A stretch of 64,000 nucleotides of DNA from JABDGM01 sp963738665 (GCA_963738665.1 CAVTXL010000016.1:62001-126000); one strand, 5' to 3'. Shown: positions 8,634 to 19,219, numbered from the stretch's first letter. The notes: generated by a model from the sequence alone, not told the origin. Made by a program: numbers and translations.

Positions 8634-9336
8634 AGTGGGGAATTCTACAGTCGGAGATTGGTTAGGGCTTGTGTGTGAGTGAAACGGATGCAGCGGTTGC
8701 GCCTGTGGTGCGCGGGTTTGGCCGCTTGTGCCAAGCTTGAACGCACTAGCGGGGGCGAACCAGCGGGCGGGCCGTCCGCAAACCGGCCGGACGGCCGTTT
8801 CCTGAAGGCCAAGTCGTCGTCAGGGCTGGCTGCGAGTCGTCGGCGGCGGCCGCTTGGGCCCGGTGCTGCTTCGCGCCGAGGTTGCGTTTTGCGGCGCGGA
8901 TTGGGTGTTCATTTGCCGGCGCCGTTGCATAATAGGGCCGAGTGTTTCTTGACCAACACCAACGTGTGCGGCAACTCTCTATTTGGCCCGTGGTCGGTTG
9001 GCGAACGGCGTGGCTGGGGTGATCTTGCGTGCGGGTTGCCCCATTTTGGCAGTGATTTGAAGCGGCACAAACTTGAGGAGATCGGTTGCAATGGGCAGGC
9101 AGCGAGTTCGAAATCGGCGGGGTAAAGTAGGTTCGCTTTGTGAAAGGGGCACTCACCCGGTCCGTCTTCCAGAGGCTGTCCGGAAAGTGCCTAAGAGAGG
9201 GGGACAGTCCCCATTTTGCGGAGTAAATCATCGCGGTGGACATTCTCACGGGCAAAATGGGGACAGTCCCCGGCACTTTCCGGACAGCCTCACGGTCGAA
9301 GAGGGGGAATTCGGCGGCCGAATTTGTTGTTCCGTT
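8634..9336. other. non-coding stretch between IS66 remnant and pectate-lyase-like gene
   Basis: No credible gene. It holds a GC hairpin at about 8775-8798 (ccgtccg...cggacgg) and the nested palindrome at 9172-9291, described separately. Open frames here have no recognisable domain. Confidence 0.5.
9172..9291. repeat. nested REPIN-like palindrome
   Basis: The outer arms gaggctgtccggaaagtgcc (9172-9191) and its exact reverse complement (9272-9291) enclose inner arms at 9200-9219 (ggggacagtccccattttgc) and 9252-9271, which pair with one central mismatch. Each inner arm itself contains the palindrome ggggacagtcccc. Two inverted REP units around a short spacer is the architecture of REPINs, which depend on RAYT transposases. 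Confidence 0.8.
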
Positions 9337-12144
9337 TTGCGGGCGGCAGCTTTCGGGTTGATGGTGGTCGCCGCGGCGGCTGGTTCGGTGCGCGCGCAGT
9401 CGCTCTTGACGCAGAAGCCGGATGATCCGGCGCGGTGGTGGTGACGCCGGAGCAGTTTGGGGTGAAGGCGGACGGCGTGGCCGACGATACCGATGCGCTG
9501 CAGCAGGCGCTGAACCAGGGCGCGCGGGGGCTGGTGCTGATTCCGGAAGGGCGCTACCGGCTAACGAAGACGCTGTATGTGACGACGGGCACGCGGGTGT
9601 TTGGATTTGGCAAGAACCGGCCGGTGTTTGTGCTGGCGGCGAACACGCCGGGCTATCAGGAGCCGGGCCGCGGCTGGCCGTTCGGCCAGGGTAAGTACAT
9701 GGTGCACTTTGCCGCGAGCCAGCAGGCGGACGGCACGATCGTCGACGCCAGCGAGCTGGATTTCAACAGTGCGATGGGGAACATCGATTTCGAGATTGGG
9801 GAAGGGAACCCGAGCGCGGTCGCGATTCGCTTCAAAGTGGCCCAGCACAGCTACCTGTCGTACATGAACTTCAAGCTGGGCACGGCCCTGGCGGCGCTGG
9901 AGGACATCGGCAATTGCTCATACAACCTGAAGATTTTGGGCGGGAAGTACGGCATCTCTCACGACGCGGACTTCGCCGAACTGGCAGTACGTGCTGATGG
10001 ATTCGGAGTTTGAGAATCAATCGGCGGCCGGCGTCAATACGAAGGACGTTGGCTTCTCGCTCGTCCGCTGCAATTTCCGCCATATGCCGGTGGCGATTGA
10101 AGTGCCGGCGGATGAATCGGAGCAAATCTACGGGCGTGATTTGCGATTCGAGGATATTCGCGAGGCGGGAGTCAAGTTCGGGGATGCGGAGCACCGGAAA
10201 CACCAGGTGACGTTGGTGAACACGGCCTGCACGGACGTGCCGCAGCTCGTGGGCAACGTGGCGGAAAAGATCGCAGCGCCGGGCAAGTACTATCTGGTCG
10301 AGCGTCTGATGCGCGGCCTCGAGATTGGGCCGGACGGGCGCGAGGTGGGGATTGTGACGCGGCACACGCTGCGGCCACTGGAGGGGCCGGCGCCGGTGGT
10401 GGCGTCGGATATCGCGCAGTTGCCGCCGATGGAGGAGTGGTTCACCGTGAAGAGCGGGGCCGATTTGCAGGCCGCGATCGATGAGCATCGCGTGCTCTAT
10501 TTTCCGATGGGCAACTATCGGGCGAATGCGCCGCTGAAGTTGAAGCCGGATTCGGTGCTGATTGGTTTGCACTGCACGCGGACCACGCTGAGCGCGATCG
10601 TCGCGCCGCAGGGCGGGACGACGTACGTCAGCGGGCTGGGGTTTGGCAGCCTGGCCGGTTCGCCGAATGTGCTGTGGATGGGGGGCGAGAAATCGGTGAT
10701 GGATGACATCGCGTTTACGGGCGGCGGCTTCGGCCGCGGGCGCGGCGGCCGGGGGGCGGGCGGCGGACCGCCGCAGCCGTACCTGGTGGTGAACAACGGC
10801 GGGGGCGGCATTTTCCGCAATATTTGGGTCGAGGGAGGCGGGTTGCCCACGGGCCTGGTCGTCGAAGACACGTCGACGCGCGGACAGATCTTTCAGCTTT
10901 CCAACGAGCATCACGGCCGAGTGGAAGTCGTGTTCCGCAACGTGCGGAACTGGGAAATTAACTGCCTGCAGACCGAGGAGGAATCGGGGCAGCAGAACAC
11001 CTATTCGCTCGATATCGAGAACTGCGAGAACCTGCGGTTCGCGAATACTTATATGTACCGGGTGTCGCGGACGGTGCAGCCGAAGGAATATGCCGTGCTG
11101 GTCCGCAACTCGGACCACATCGTGTTTGACAACGTGCATATCTTCAGCCAGGCGCGGCTGCCGTATGACAACGCCGTGCTGGAAGAAGGGAGCGGGGTGG
11201 CCGTGAGGGCGAACAACTTCGCGCACCTGGTGGTCGGCAAGGGGATGAAAAAGGGCGAGCCGCTGCCGCTAGCCGCGGCGTTTGCCCAGGATGCCAAGCT
11301 AGAAAAGCTGGCGGCGGACTTCAGCAACGCCACCAGCCTGACGGCAGACGACGCCGGGCGCGTGTATTTTACGGACGCGGCCAATAGCAAGATTTATCGC
11401 TGGAACGCTGCGGACAAGAAAGCCGAAGTGCTGGCCCAAACACCGGGCCAGCCGCAGCCGCAGGTGATGGGCTTTGTCCGGCCGGCAACGCTCTTGGTGG
11501 CGGCCTTTGCGCCTGGGGCTCGGCAGGTGGGCGCGATCTACAGCGTGAACACGGTGAGCGGCGATTTGGCGACGGTCTCGGAAACGGCGGAGCCGCGGCC
11601 CGGCACGTCGCTATTGCTGCCGGTGGGGCTGCACAATCGGATGGACATCATGCAGGAGTACATTCAGCACCGTGGGTATCGCTACCGCCAGGGCAGCAAT
11701 ACGTCGATCATCAGTGTGATCGAGAACGAGCACCGTGGGTACTTCTACGCGCCCGATTCGAACGTGGCCCTGATGGCCGGCGGCACGGGTCGGCCGCTGA
11801 TGCAGGCCTCGCAGATGGCCGTGGTTGAGCCGGGCCAGAGCTTTTATCTGACGTCGGAGGATGATTGCCGCACGTGGCTGGCGACGCTCGATAAGGAATT
11901 TCGAGTTACGGCGAAGTTGTTCGCCGATCGCGGCGGGAATGCGGTCGTCTCGGATGTTGACGGCAACGTGTACATCGCGGACGGCAACGTGTGCGTGTAC
12001 GACAAGAGCGGCCAGCAGCTCGGCACGCTGGAGACGCCGGAGCGGGCCTCGGGGCTGGCGTTTGGGGGACCTGATAAGCGGACGCTGTTTATCGGGGCCC
12101 GGTCGACGTTGTACTCGATACGGACGCGGGCGGCGGGGAAGTAG
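9337..12144 (+). CDS. exported pectate-lyase-3/GH55-like protein with SGL-type propeller
   Basis: A secreted polysaccharide-acting or surface protein of about 930 aa. A signal peptide with cleavage motif VRAQS is read from about 9337 (TTG, uncertain start). The next block, VVTPEQFGVKADGVADDT, is the classic N-terminus of pectate_lyase_3 beta-helices. The helix continues through about 11200 with a Gly-rich insertion (FGRGRGGRGAGG). The C-terminal 280 or so residues look like an SMP-30/gluconolactonase-like propeller (LTADDAGRVYFTDAANSKIY, DVDGNVYIADGNVCVYDKSG). Frame changes near 9434 and 9985 divide it into three pieces that join into one continuous family match. The enzymatic activity is not certain. 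Confidence 0.78.
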
Positions 12145-12612
12145 GAATGGAAGGGAGGAGGGTGGTAGTGGAGGAGTGGCGTGGCGCAGAGTGGAGTGGC
12201 TGGTGCGGGTAGTCGGCAACGGAGCATCCGTGCGAAAGAAACCAAGGCACGAGGGATTCCGGTTGGCGCTTTGTGGCTGACGGGGAAGTTAGAACCCCTG
12301 TCGGTCAACTCACGGCTGAGACACTTCCCCGGCCTGCCCGAGAAGCGCCTATGGAATGGAGCCTCGTGCCTTGGCGTAGGTTTGGCCCGCGCGGAATAGG
12401 AACGTGGCGGGGGCCGTCATCGGTTGTAGCGATCTGCGAGAAGGCAACCGTTCGCGGGCTGGGAGAGAGCTGCTCGATCCCAGCCACCCGCCGTCTTGGC
12501 GTGTGATTTCAATTCAATGAGAGTCAAGGCGTGTGCCACTCGCTGGCCCCGCTTTTGCAGTTGTCGATCGAACGCTGGCAAGGGGGTGGCACACGAACCA
12601 GGTTTCGGGATG
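12145..12612. repeat. intergenic cluster of three inverted repeats
   Basis: Three perfect inverted repeats sit in line. caaggcacgagg at 12243-12254 pairs with cctcgtgccttg at 12362-12373. ggctggga at 12457-12464 pairs with tcccagcc at 12478-12485. cgtgtgccac at 12530-12539 pairs with gtggcacacg at 12586-12595. The middle one is a compact hairpin that could end transcription of the convergent genes. The outer ones are more like dispersed palindromic elements. No gene is seen. Confidence 0.65.
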
Positions 12613-13164
12613 TCAATCGCTGGCGTCGACGAAGAACGTATCGGACACGATGCGCTCGGCGGTGCGGCCGAGCTCGTCGGGCGAGCGGCGGCGGCCGACA
12701 GAGTGCCAGGGGGCAACGTCCTTCAATTCGGGCATCAGCTCGATCAATTGCTGCTCGAGCATCGAGATGAACCGCAAGATTGATACGGACGCCGACGATT
12801 CTTTGATCGCCCGGACGGTTTTCATTACGCGGAGCAGCCGGGCTCGGGTCAGGATCGGCTCGGAGAGTGGCGATTCGCTTTCGACGAGCAGATCGACGAC
12901 GGGGACTTCGAGCGCCTGGTGCCAGTGATAGAGCTCGGAGAGAGGCAAATCGGCGTGGGGGTCTTCCTGCCGGCGGACCTGCTCCATCGAGGTGTGCAAA
13001 CGCCGGGCGGCGCTGCGGACCGAGATGCCCTGGTTGCGGCGGACTTCGGCGATGCGGTGCAGCGGTCGGCTGCCGCCGATTTCCGGAGCAGGCGGTGCCG
13101 GCGCTCCGGGCACGGGAACTTGTTGATTGTCACTCAGCCAGAAACTAGTAATTACGGTACTCAT
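12613..13164 (-). CDS. helix-turn-helix regulatory protein (Cro/CI-like)
   Basis: A 183-aa protein starting at ATG 13164, chosen because AGGAGG lies 8 bases upstream. An N-terminal low-complexity Pro/Ala stretch (VPVPGAPAPPAPE) is followed by a DNA-binding helix-turn-helix: LHRIAEVRRNQGISVRSAAR then RLHTSMEQVRRQED, then DLPLSELYHWHQALEVPVVDL, as in Cro/CI-type proteins. The C-terminal half is helical with no known domain. It is probably a planctomycete-conserved regulator. The targets are unknown. Confidence 0.65.
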   Translation of the reverse strand: MSTVITSFWLSDNQQVPVPGAPAPPAPEIGGSRPLHRIAEVRRNQGISVRSAARRLHTSMEQVRRQEDPHADLPLSELYHWHQALEVPVVDLLVESESPLSEPILTRARLLRVMKTVRAIKESSASVSILRFISMLEQQLIELMPELKDVAPWHSVGRRRSPDELGRTAERIVSDTFFVDASD

Positions 13165-13936
13165 CGCGCTGCCTCCTCGCGCCCACTGCGGGGGCGTGAC
13201 CATAAGGGATGGTAAAAATGGTCAAAACTGTTCCGACGGACACGGTAACGCGCATTCTCTGTGCGCACGACGGGCGGCCACGGTCCCTGCAAAGACTGCG
13301 GGCAGATGGATGCGCGTGAAGTGAGTGCTGCGCTAGTGACCGGCGACAGGGCGCCCAGGTCCGCCTGAGGTCGGCCGAACATCGTCTCGCAGCGCGGGGG
13401 CTCACCGCACGTGCACCGACAACCCTCTTCGCAGCGTGCGGCGCCGCTCGTGCACCGCCAACGTCCTACTGCATTCGCCCCTTCGTCGAGTAGTTCGACA
13501 AAGATAATCAAACAACGACTGTTCCTGCGTCAAAGAGATCCGAGCGCGACTGGCGTTGACGAGTCTGTTCCGGCGGGCTCGCAAGCAGTCGATTGCTCGA
13601 ACGCCTGTAATCTTACGACGGCTGGCGCGGCAATGCAAGTGTTTTGTCCCACGGCGCATCGCGCGGTGACCGCTATCGTTGCGCGGTATGAGGACTGTAG
13701 CAGAATGCTGCAAGCGCATGAAACGAAAATGGGCAGGGGGAGGGCGAAAGTGGAGCCGTTTTGCTCAAGCGTTTGTTGCAAATCGGCACACATTGGCGAA
13801 GCGCCCGACCGACGCGGACAGGCGGCAAAAACGGTGGCCGGCGGCGCTCAGCGAGTTTCGGCGCAGAGGCCGCAGCGGGGTGGCGTTTGCCCATCGTCGG
13901 CGGCGGACGGGCCACCGTGCCGCAGGTGTATCTGCC
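13165..13936. other. intergenic, no gene recognised
   Basis: Upstream region of the helix-turn-helix gene and downstream end of the glycosyltransferase gene. It is rich in short direct similarities such as gcggcg but has no credible coding frame, tRNA-like or terminator-like element that I could see. Confidence 0.4.
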
Positions 13937-14578
13937 CTACTCGCCCAGGGCAAACTCGGCAATTGCCGCGAGAAACTTGGGCCGCGGCAAAGGCGGAATC
14001 TGACCGACGCCTTTGTGGCCGCCGAAGTGGGCGGCATCCGTCCGCGGCGCAGGCAGCGGGGTGAAATCGACTTCGGGAAATTCGATTTCGGCGTCACTCC
14101 TTGGCTGCGTGACGAGTTGAAAACCGAGCAAGCGGCCGTGGGCCTGGGCGAGGGCGTCATGGGTCGTCGCGACACCGGCCAGGACGCCCGCATCCGGAGT
14201 GGACGAGATGGTTGGCCGGCCGAGCGCTGCAATCTGCCGGTGGATATGTTGCCGCCACAGCGTACGGACCTGGTTGGGGTCGATGGGCGAGACTCCGTCA
14301 TGCACGATGACGACGTCGGATCGGATGCGTCGTCGGAGGCGGTCGATGGTCGGGCCCAGGCCGCGCTGAGCACGATTGCGTTCGACGGAAATCTGCGGAT
14401 AGCGGGCGGACAGCTCCTCGGCGGCCGAGAACGTATCGTCACTTGAACCGTCATCGACGATGAGGACGCTAAACTTGGGCGTCAACTCACTGGCCAGCTC
14501 CAGGATCTCCCCGACGCAGCGGCGGAGCCGCGATTCGCCGTTATGGATGGGGAGGACGATCGTCAGGGATGGGGTCAA
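13937..14578 (-). CDS. family 2 glycosyltransferase-like protein
   Basis: A short GT-A fold protein of 213 aa. I chose TTG at 14578 because AGGAG precedes it by 8 bases and the family homology begins right there (LTPSLTIVLPIHNGE). It has the nucleotide-sugar motif VLIVDDGSSDDT, then RYPQISVERNRAQRGLGPTI and VVIVHDGVSPID, where DG replaces the usual DxD. The acceptor-binding C-terminal part is short compared with typical GT2 enzymes, so activity is uncertain. There are no membrane segments. Confidence 0.7.
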   Translation of the reverse strand: MTPSLTIVLPIHNGESRLRRCVGEILELASELTPKFSVLIVDDGSSDDTFSAAEELSARYPQISVERNRAQRGLGPTIDRLRRRIRSDVVIVHDGVSPIDPNQVRTLWRQHIHRQIAALGRPTISSTPDAGVLAGVATTHDALAQAHGRLLGFQLVTQPRSDAEIEFPEVDFTPLPAPRTDAAHFGGHKGVGQIPPLPRPKFLAAIAEFALGE

Positions 14579-14978
14579 CGCGTCGTCTCCTATGCGGGGA
14601 CCATTTCGTGCGCCTCCTGCGGTTGGGGTGAGCGGTCCGTCGTTTGCTTCGATCGGCCGTTGCGATGCGAAACCTGAACAAGTAGGCAAAATCGCCGCCT
14701 TGCGCCGGCGTTGTGGTTCGCAACGGGCCTGCGTGATGGACGGGATCTGACGGCTGTGGCGCGGCGGTTCGCTGTAATTGCGTGAACAATGGGAAGTGTC
14801 CGGCACAGCCTGACCCTACCAGCCTGTTGAAAAACGCCATCGCGGCTCATCGCGGCGCTTATCATACCTCGCCAAGTGCCGAGGAAAGCTCGTCACAGCT
14901 CGCAAAACTGCGACTTTCGTCGCAGTTTTGGCATCGCGTCCAGGCGATGAAGCAGCCCGTCGAGTTTTTCAACGGCAG
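14579..14978. repeat. intergenic with MITE-like inverted ends and a strong hairpin
   Basis: gttgaaaaac at 14826-14835 pairs with gtttttcaac at 14964-14973. Inside lies a perfect 11-bp stem, caaaactgcga (14903-14913) and tcgcagttttg (14920-14930), with a 6-base loop. The flanking A and T runs make the hairpin look like a bidirectional terminator downstream of the minus-strand hydrolase. The outer inverted ends suggest a small non-autonomous element of about 150 bp. Confidence 0.55.
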
Positions 14979-15836
14979 CTATGGGGTGGCCGTTTTCTTG
15001 AGCAGCTCTTTCCAGCGGGCCCAGGCGTCGTCGCGGGCCTTTTTGTTGGCGGCGCCCATCGGGCTGTTGGCAGCACTCGGGTCTTCGCCCGCCCGCATGA
15101 AGCCGTGGCCGGCGCCGTCGTACACTACTGGCTCATAGGTTTTGTTGGCAGCGGCCATCAGCTCTTTGGCCTGCGGAATTGTGGCGTCGACGCGGTTGTC
15201 GTTTTCACCGTAGAAGCCGTAAACCGGGCAGTTGATGCGGGCGATCTCGGCGGGAGCGTTCGGTGGCGTACCGTAGAAGACGTACGCTGCCTTCAACTTC
15301 TTGTTGTTCGTCGCGTAGCGGAATGACTCGCCGCCGCCCCAGCAGTAGCCGACCACGGACACGTTGCCGTTGCACGAGGGAAGCTTTATGAGGTAATCGT
15401 GTACGGCGTTGAGGTCGGCCGTGATCTGATCCTTCGGCAGTGAGCGAATCACCTGGCCGACGTTGTTGCCCAGCTCTTCGCTGCCGCCGCCGTTGGGTGC
15501 CATGCCGCTCAAGAGGTCGGGCGTGATGGCGATGTAGCCCGCCTCGGCGAGTTGGTCGGCCACGCTACGGACCCAATCGGTGAGGCCGAAGATTTCGTGG
15601 ATCACGATCACGGCCTGGGCTTTGTCTTTCACTTCGGGATAGACGATGAAGCTCTTGACGGTACGATCGCCGTGTTTGACGTCGACCCATTCGCCGTGCC
15701 GCGACGAGTTCTTGAGCCGCAGGGCGGCCCAGGGCTGCTCGCCTTGGGCGGCGGCCGCCTGGACGTAAGCCAACGCGCTGGCGAGTGCCAACAGAAAAAC
15801 GCACAGAGATCGCGAGAAGGAATTCGCCTGGAACAT
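14979..15836 (-). CDS. exported dienelactone hydrolase family protein
   Basis: An alpha/beta hydrolase of 285 aa with a signal peptide (LCVFLLALASALAYVQAAAA). The triad follows dienelactone hydrolases: Cys in GYCWGGGE, Asp in GENDNRVDATI and His in GAGHGFMR. The oxyanion region VIVIHEIFGL is also typical. Family members cleave dienelactones or other small esters and lactones, and the real substrate here is unknown. Export to the periplasm is more common in planctomycetes than elsewhere. The gene is monocistronic, with the next gene divergent. Confidence 0.9.
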   Translation of the reverse strand: MFQANSFSRSLCVFLLALASALAYVQAAAAQGEQPWAALRLKNSSRHGEWVDVKHGDRTVKSFIVYPEVKDKAQAVIVIHEIFGLTDWVRSVADQLAEAGYIAITPDLLSGMAPNGGGSEELGNNVGQVIRSLPKDQITADLNAVHDYLIKLPSCNGNVSVVGYCWGGGESFRYATNNKKLKAAYVFYGTPPNAPAEIARINCPVYGFYGENDNRVDATIPQAKELMAAANKTYEPVVYDGAGHGFMRAGEDPSAANSPMGAANKKARDDAWARWKELLKKTATP

Positions 15837-16087
15837 GGATGGCTCCTGGAATGAAAGTGGTGCGGTTCGCTATGTGCCGATCGACCGTCCACCCCCGTAG
15901 CGGTAGCCGTCTATGATAGGGGGGCGGCGGGCGGGTTCCAAGCGGTGGGACGGGCGATTCGGTCGCAAATTTTAACCTTGATAGTAGTCTTGCCGGCGAG
16001 GTTGGCGGCCGCTAAGAATGCTCGAATGGGTCGCTGCTCGCTCGTGCGGGCCCGTGACACATTAGACAAACCAACGGAGTATCACCG

Positions 16088-17527
16088 ATGCGTCGCATTA
16101 TGGCGTTTTTAGCGGTCGCTTTTGTTGCCGCCATCTCACATGCGGCCGACAACGCCCTCGTCTGGCCGCAGTTTCGCGGGCCGGGCGGATCGAGCGTGAA
16201 CGACGGGGCGCGGCCGCCGGTCGAGCTCGGGCCGGAGACGAATGTCCAATGGAAAGTCGAGGTGCCGAGCGGGGCTTCGTCGCCGATTGTCGTGGGCGAC
16301 ATGCTCGTGCTGACTGCCTTTGACGACGGCAAGTTGTACACAATCGCTTACAGCCGCGCGGATGGCAAAGAGCGGTGGCGGGCGGACGCCCAGGCCAAAC
16401 AGATCGAGGCGTATCACCAGACCGAGGGGAGCCCGGCCGCCTCGACGCCGGCGACCGACGGCGAGCGGATCGTTTCGTACTTTGGTTCGTGCGGCCTCGT
16501 TTGCTACGACCTGGCCGGCAAGGAGCTATGGAAGATCGAGATGCGGCCGGCCAAGACCCTGGGCGACTTTGGCTCGGGCGTGTCGCCGGTGATCGCCGAT
16601 GGGCTGGTGGTGCTGGTGCGCGATGAGTACTCTGCGCCGAAGATTGTGGCCGTCGACGTGACGACGGGCGATATCAAGTGGGAGAAGAAGCGGGCATCGC
16701 AGGCCGGCTACTGCACGCCCGTTGTTTGGAACACACCGGGCGGCAAACAAGTGGCCGCGCCGGGCATGGGGCAGATGACCGGCTACGATCTCGCGACGGG
16801 CGACGAGAAGTGGTACGTTGTCGGCATGCCTTCGGCGATGTGCGCATCGCCCGTGACGGCGGGCGCGGACCTGTTCTTTGCGGCCTGGTCGCCCGGCGAC
16901 CCGGCCGACAGCGATTTCAAAATGCCGGCGTTCGATGACTTCTTGAAAGAGGCCGACGCGAACGGCGACGGCATCTTGTCGAAAGACGAGTCGCTCAAGT
17001 CACAAATCAAAGACTTCTTTGACAACAACGACCGCAACAAGGACGGCCAACTGACGCGCGCGGAGTGGGACGAGACGATTCGTTTCATGTCGGGCTCGCG
17101 GAACAGCGCGTTCGCTCTTTCGCCGGGGGGCAGTGGTAACGTAACGGGCACGAACATGCGCTGGCAGAAGACGAAGGGGATGCCCTACGTGTCGTCGGCG
17201 CTGGTTTATCGCGGGCAGTTCACGATGGTCAAAGACGGCGGCGTGGTGACCACGTACGATCCCGAGACAGGTCGCGAGTTGTACCAGAAGCGGGCCGTTG
17301 CGGCGGGCAAGTACTATTCGTCGCCGGTGGCGGCGGGCGGCCACGTCTATTTCACCTCGCTGGAAGAGGGCGTCGTGACCGTGCTGGCGGCCGGCACGCC
17401 CGAGCCGCAGATCGTGGCGGAAAACCCGCCGCTGGGCGAGCGCGTCTCGGCGACGCCGGCGATTGCCGACGACACGATCTATATCCGCACGGCCGGGCAT
17501 TTGTACGCGTTCGCGGAAAGGAAATGA
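16088..17527 (+). CDS. PQQ/BamB-like beta-propeller with an EF-hand pair
   Basis: A secreted protein of 479 aa. It has a signal peptide (IMAFLAVAFVAAISHAAD) and propeller blades with the pattern YDLAGKELWKIEMR, DVTTGDIKWEKK, YDLATGDEKWYVV and YDPETGRELYQKR. Two calcium-binding loops interrupt the propeller: DANGDGILSKDE at about residue 290 and DRNKDGQLTRAEW at about residue 315. The propeller resembles PQQ-repeat/BamB proteins, but no dehydrogenase active site is visible. Planctomycetes carry many such outrigger proteins of unknown role. Confidence 0.88.
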   Translation: MRRIMAFLAVAFVAAISHAADNALVWPQFRGPGGSSVNDGARPPVELGPETNVQWKVEVPSGASSPIVVGDMLVLTAFDDGKLYTIAYSRADGKERWRADAQAKQIEAYHQTEGSPAASTPATDGERIVSYFGSCGLVCYDLAGKELWKIEMRPAKTLGDFGSGVSPVIADGLVVLVRDEYSAPKIVAVDVTTGDIKWEKKRASQAGYCTPVVWNTPGGKQVAAPGMGQMTGYDLATGDEKWYVVGMPSAMCASPVTAGADLFFAAWSPGDPADSDFKMPAFDDFLKEADANGDGILSKDESLKSQIKDFFDNNDRNKDGQLTRAEWDETIRFMSGSRNSAFALSPGGSGNVTGTNMRWQKTKGMPYVSSALVYRGQFTMVKDGGVVTTYDPETGRELYQKRAVAAGKYYSSPVAAGGHVYFTSLEEGVVTVLAAGTPEPQIVAENPPLGERVSATPAIADDTIYIRTAGHLYAFAERK

Positions 17528-17766
17528 GCGGCCCCTGTAGCAGGGCACGCTCCGCGTGCCGTAACAGCCCTTGGACACGGATCGCAATTTTAATCGCCGC
17601 GCTAAGCTCGCCGCTGTTTCGGCACGGAAGCGTGGCAACTACGTGGGCCGGTTGCACTTTCGCCGTGGCGAGTGTAAACCATTCTGTGGGCGTACTCGGA
17701 TCTCTTCGGCTGCCTGGGAGGCGTGACTCCGCGGGCCAATAACATTTTACGATTGGATACCAGACC

Positions 17767-19126
17767 ATGAAATCACTCCGCGCTTTATGCGTGCTCTTTC
17801 TGTTTGGTTGCATCGCGTTCGTAGAACAATCGTCGGTGCAAGCGGCAACGCAGGCTGCCGCTGAAAAAGATGCCGCCGCCAGCCTCGACATGCCGGCGAG
17901 CGATGCGGACCTGCCCGGCGCGGGGCCGGTGCGGCGGGTGGATTGGTTCAACAACTTGTGGCGTGAGCGGCGCACGGCGTTTGCCGAGCGGGCCGACCGC
18001 GACCGCGAGGCGGTCGTGTTCTTCGGCGATTCGATCACGCAGGGCTGGGGCGACGACATGCACGGCGACTTCGGCCAATTGAAGGTCGCCAATCGCGGCG
18101 TCAGCGGCGACACGACGCGCGGGATGCTGTATCGTATCGACGACGTGCTGGCACTGCGGCCGCGGTGCGTCGTCATGCTGATGGGCACGAACGATTTGGA
18201 GATGGGCGCGGCCCCGCAAACGATCGCCGACAACGTGAAGTTGATCCTCGAGAAGTTCAAGACGCTCGACCCCAAGATGCCGATCGTGCTGTGCCGCGTG
18301 ATGCCGAGTTCTGGCTCGAAGCAGCGGCCGGCCGAGAAGATCAAGCAGTTGAACGAGCTCTTGGCGGGTGGCCCGCGGGAACGAGCAGGTGACCGTGCTC
18401 GATACCTACACGCTGTTCGCCAATGCAGAAGGCGACGCGAAGCCGGAAGAGTTTCCGGACCTGTTGCACCCCAACCAGGCCGGCTACGCCAAGTGGAAGG
18501 CCGGGCTCTGGCCGCTGTTGGCGACGTTCGGCCTGGTCGAGACAACGCCGGACGATTTCACACCGGAGCCGGGCTTCGAGATGTTATTCAACGGCCGCGA
18601 CCTGACGGGCTGGGGATTTCGGCCGAGCAGTCAGAGCGAGATTCGCGCCGCCCGCGGCAACGCGAACCTGGCCTGGCCGATCGTGCCAACCGCCGTTAGC
18701 CTGGACGGCAAGACGCGATCGGAAGACGGTCGCTACGTGGCCAAAAACGGCCGCTTGATCGTCACCACGCCGACCGAGGGCCGGCGGATCCAAAAGCTAT
18801 CGACGACCAAGGATTTCTCAGGCGACTTTGTGCTGAAGTTGGAATTTCGTGCGACGCCCAACGCCGACAGCGGCGTCTTTCTGCACGACAAGCAATTGCA
18901 ATGCCGCGATTATCCACTGGCCGGGCCGTACAAGAATCTGGAAAAGTACAAACCGCAGGATTGGAACGAGCTGGTGGTTACGGTGAAAGACAATAAGGCC
19001 CACGCGACGTGCAACGGCGAAGTGATCGAAGCGGCGTACGACATCCCGGCCAGCGGACCGATGGGATTGGAAGGCGATCGCGGACAGATGGAGTATCGGC
19101 GGATTCGGATCAAGCAGGGGAGCTAA
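17767..19126 (+). CDS. SGNH hydrolase fused to DUF1080 domain, frameshifted near 18367
   Basis: An exported two-domain protein of about 452 aa with a signal peptide at the start (ALCVLFLFGCIAF). The first domain is an SGNH/GDSL esterase: block I FFGDSITQGW, block II NRGVSGDTTRG, block III MLMGTNDLE and block V FPDLLHPNQAGY with the catalytic Asp/His. The second is DUF1080 (FEMLFNGRDLTGWGF to PMGLEGDRGQMEYRRIRI), a lectin-like or 3-keto-disaccharide hydrolase domain. The frame changes between LNELLAG and ARGNEQVTVLDTY, near 18367. It probably deacetylates or binds extracellular polysaccharide. Confidence 0.88.
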
Positions 19127-19219
19127 GGTCGGGTGCGGCCAATCACTCCGACGCGACTGTGCCGGTCCGCTTAACCCGCCGCTCCTCATACTGGGCCGGA
19201 ACCGCTGCGGCGATTGCCG

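Noticed and set aside
8679..9125. 148-codon frame after IS66 orf1
   Set aside because: Arg/Ala-rich, no match to IS66 tnpB or any family; probably non-coding.
13411..14454. Several overlapping frames on both strands upstream of and across the glycosyltransferase gene
   Set aside because: Only the minus-strand frame with the GT2 motifs is coherent; the rest are shadows or Arg-rich non-coding sequence.
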